A stretch of 34,331 nt of DNA from Nitrospira sp. GTDB lineage: Bacteria; Nitrospirota; Nitrospiria; Nitrospirales; Nitrospiraceae. The notes under the pieces are model-generated. The model was not told the DNA's origin and did not search any database. It saw nothing but the letters and a program-made list of their open reading frames with translations. Every line of letters starts with the position of its first letter. Positions within the stretch are counted from its first letter, which is position 1. Shown piece by piece: positions 33,483-34,331 of this stretch. Made by a program: the position numbers and the translations under genes. Location: NCBI GenBank assembly GCA_029881435.1, contig JAOUMR010000028.1, positions 1 through 34,331 of the forward strand, given 5' to 3'.

Positions 33483-33869
33483 ATGAAAGTCAGTCGTTGC
33501 ATACTGGGACTGTTCCTTATTGCCTTTCTCTCTCAAGCCTGCGCCTTCAGCCGTGGGACGTTGGGTGACGAGATCAACGCGGACGCCATCGCTGCCATCA
33601 AGAAGGGCGCAACCACACAAGCAGAAGTGCTCCATCTCCTGGGTGCACCGGATCGTCTGATGCAGCTTAATGGCCGGGACGTCTTTCAATATTATCGATA
33701 CGATGCGAAAGCGGGGAGCCTCCTGTTGATCATCCTCAATTTCAGTCGTCTTTCCATGAAGAGTGACGACCTGTTTGTCATTCTGAGTAAAGATGGTCTG
33801 GTCGAAGATGTCATTTCGTCGAAGCGGACCGATGGCATGAAATTTCGATTCTGGCCCTTTGGGCAGTGA
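33483..33869 (+). CDS. small lipoprotein, SmpA/BamE-like fold
   Basis: This predicted lipoprotein (128 aa) has a short signal ending in AFLSQAC (Cys21, a non-ideal lipobox). The mature part contains IKKGATTQAEVLHLLGAPDR, which matches the helix-turn pattern of SmpA/OmlA (BamE-type) domains: G.T...V...LG.P. A beta-rich tail follows. I chose the ATG at 33483 because AGGAGAG precedes it at good spacing; the in-frame start at 33417 would overlap the acetyltransferase and lose the signal peptide. It need not be BamE itself. Confidence 0.76.
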   Translation: MKVSRCILGLFLIAFLSQACAFSRGTLGDEINADAIAAIKKGATTQAEVLHLLGAPDRLMQLNGRDVFQYYRYDAKAGSLLLIILNFSRLSMKSDDLFVILSKDGLVEDVISSKRTDGMKFRFWPFGQ

Positions 33870-33873
33870 GACA

Positions 33874-34296
33874 ATGAATATGTATAAGAGCGTGATCTTC
33901 TGGCTGGTGGCAGCGGTTGTCTGTTTGCCATCGTTCGGCTGTAACGTCGTTCGTGTCTCTCTGAATACGCCCCTCACTCCAGAGGATGTCGCATTTATTG
34001 TCCCAGGAGATACGACTCTCACCGATGTGGTGACCAAGCTTGGGGTACCTGATGCACTCACCGATTCCGAGACAGGAATTCTGGCGACGTACCGTTTTAT
34101 AGATCTGAAATACTCACGGGTCAACTTTGGTTGGTTGGCGAAACCATGGACACCCGTGGACCCGGATCTGATCTTTTCCCGAACAGGACTTGCAGTCGAC
34201 GCGTTTCAAGTAGCCTTCGATCCTGACTGGGTTGTGCAACACCATGCCTTTCAGCGAAGACTCTCGATGCCACCCTTCTACCCCAATCCGTTCTGA
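33874..34296 (+). CDS. second small lipoprotein with SmpA-like motif
   Basis: This predicted lipoprotein (140 aa) has a hydrophobic signal ending in CLPSFGC, a good lipobox. The mature part has IVPGDTTLTDVVTKLGVPDALTD, again the G.T...V...LG.P pattern found in the gene just upstream. It starts four bases after that gene's stop, so the two are an obvious pair, perhaps paralogues. An ATG two codons later is an alternative start. The role is unknown; an envelope location is inferred. Confidence 0.74.
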   Translation: MNMYKSVIFWLVAAVVCLPSFGCNVVRVSLNTPLTPEDVAFIVPGDTTLTDVVTKLGVPDALTDSETGILATYRFIDLKYSRVNFGWLAKPWTPVDPDLIFSRTGLAVDAFQVAFDPDWVVQHHAFQRRLSMPPFYPNPF

Positions 34297-34331
34297 TCAC
34301 CAAGGCCTTTGTCTCCTGTGAATTGGTGATC
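34295..34331 (+). terminator. inverted repeat at the window edge
   Basis: GATCACCAA (34295-34303) and TTGGTGATC (34323-34331) are perfect 9-bp arms starting at the lipoprotein stop codon. This is probably the stem of a terminator whose T-tract lies outside the window. Confidence 0.5.

Overview
The window reads as chromosomal DNA of a nitrite-oxidizing Nitrospira-type bacterium (phylum Nitrospirota). The diagnostic evidence is nxrA-nxrB (25427-30246). NxrA is a 1145-residue molybdopterin subunit with a Tat-type N-terminus, and NxrB is a 429-residue four-cluster iron-sulfur subunit; both are of the periplasmic Nitrospira type. Nothing here shows whether the organism also oxidizes ammonia (no amo/hao in view).

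Layout. (1) 325-4553, + strand: a tight sugar-phosphate operon, glucose-6-phosphate isomerase, 6-phosphogluconolactonase, glucokinase and ribose-5-phosphate isomerase A, feeding the pentose phosphate pathway; an M1 aminopeptidase (4699-7281) follows. (2) 7290-11600: an accessory islet. It holds a VapBC-type toxin-antitoxin pair, a broken copy of the aminopeptidase 3' end, a SAM methyltransferase, about 1 kb of repeat-rich non-coding DNA, a Phd/PIN toxin-antitoxin pair bracketed by 34-bp direct repeats, and an orphan YD/RHS-repeat fragment. (3) 11610-20202: a zinc-ribbon/PilZ protein, the ybbP-ybbA ABC exporter divergent from a TesA-like esterase (an arrangement also seen in E. coli), a small membrane protein, a SWIM zinc-finger coiled-coil protein, a ChaN-like lipoprotein and an unrecognised 430-residue protein with a SAM-like motif. 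(4) 20348-24626: a MoxR ATPase / DUF58 / TgpA-like transglutaminase operon behind a good extended -10 promoter. (5) 24685-24759: tRNA-Gly(GCC) on the - strand. (6) 24760-30313: a long AT-rich control region, then nxrA and nxrB, separated by a large hairpin and closed by a terminator-like hairpin. (7) 30606-34296: small uncharacterised proteins, a Trm112-like protein, a DUF502 membrane protein, a GNAT acetyltransferase and two small predicted lipoproteins.

The most interesting part is the control of nxrAB. The 667-bp upstream region carries a sigma-54-like -24/-12 element, a pair of direct repeats where activator sites would be expected, an alternative sigma-70-like promoter, and an exact 17-bp tandem duplication in the presumed leader. 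In both Nxr subunits an Asp occupies a position that is an iron-sulfur Cys ligand in nitrate reductase NarGH. The second area of interest is the islet, with nested direct repeats around a toxin-antitoxin pair and a decayed aminopeptidase duplication. The intact aminopeptidase gene also contains a perfect 33-bp palindrome. All functions are inferred from motifs read by eye; no database search was run.
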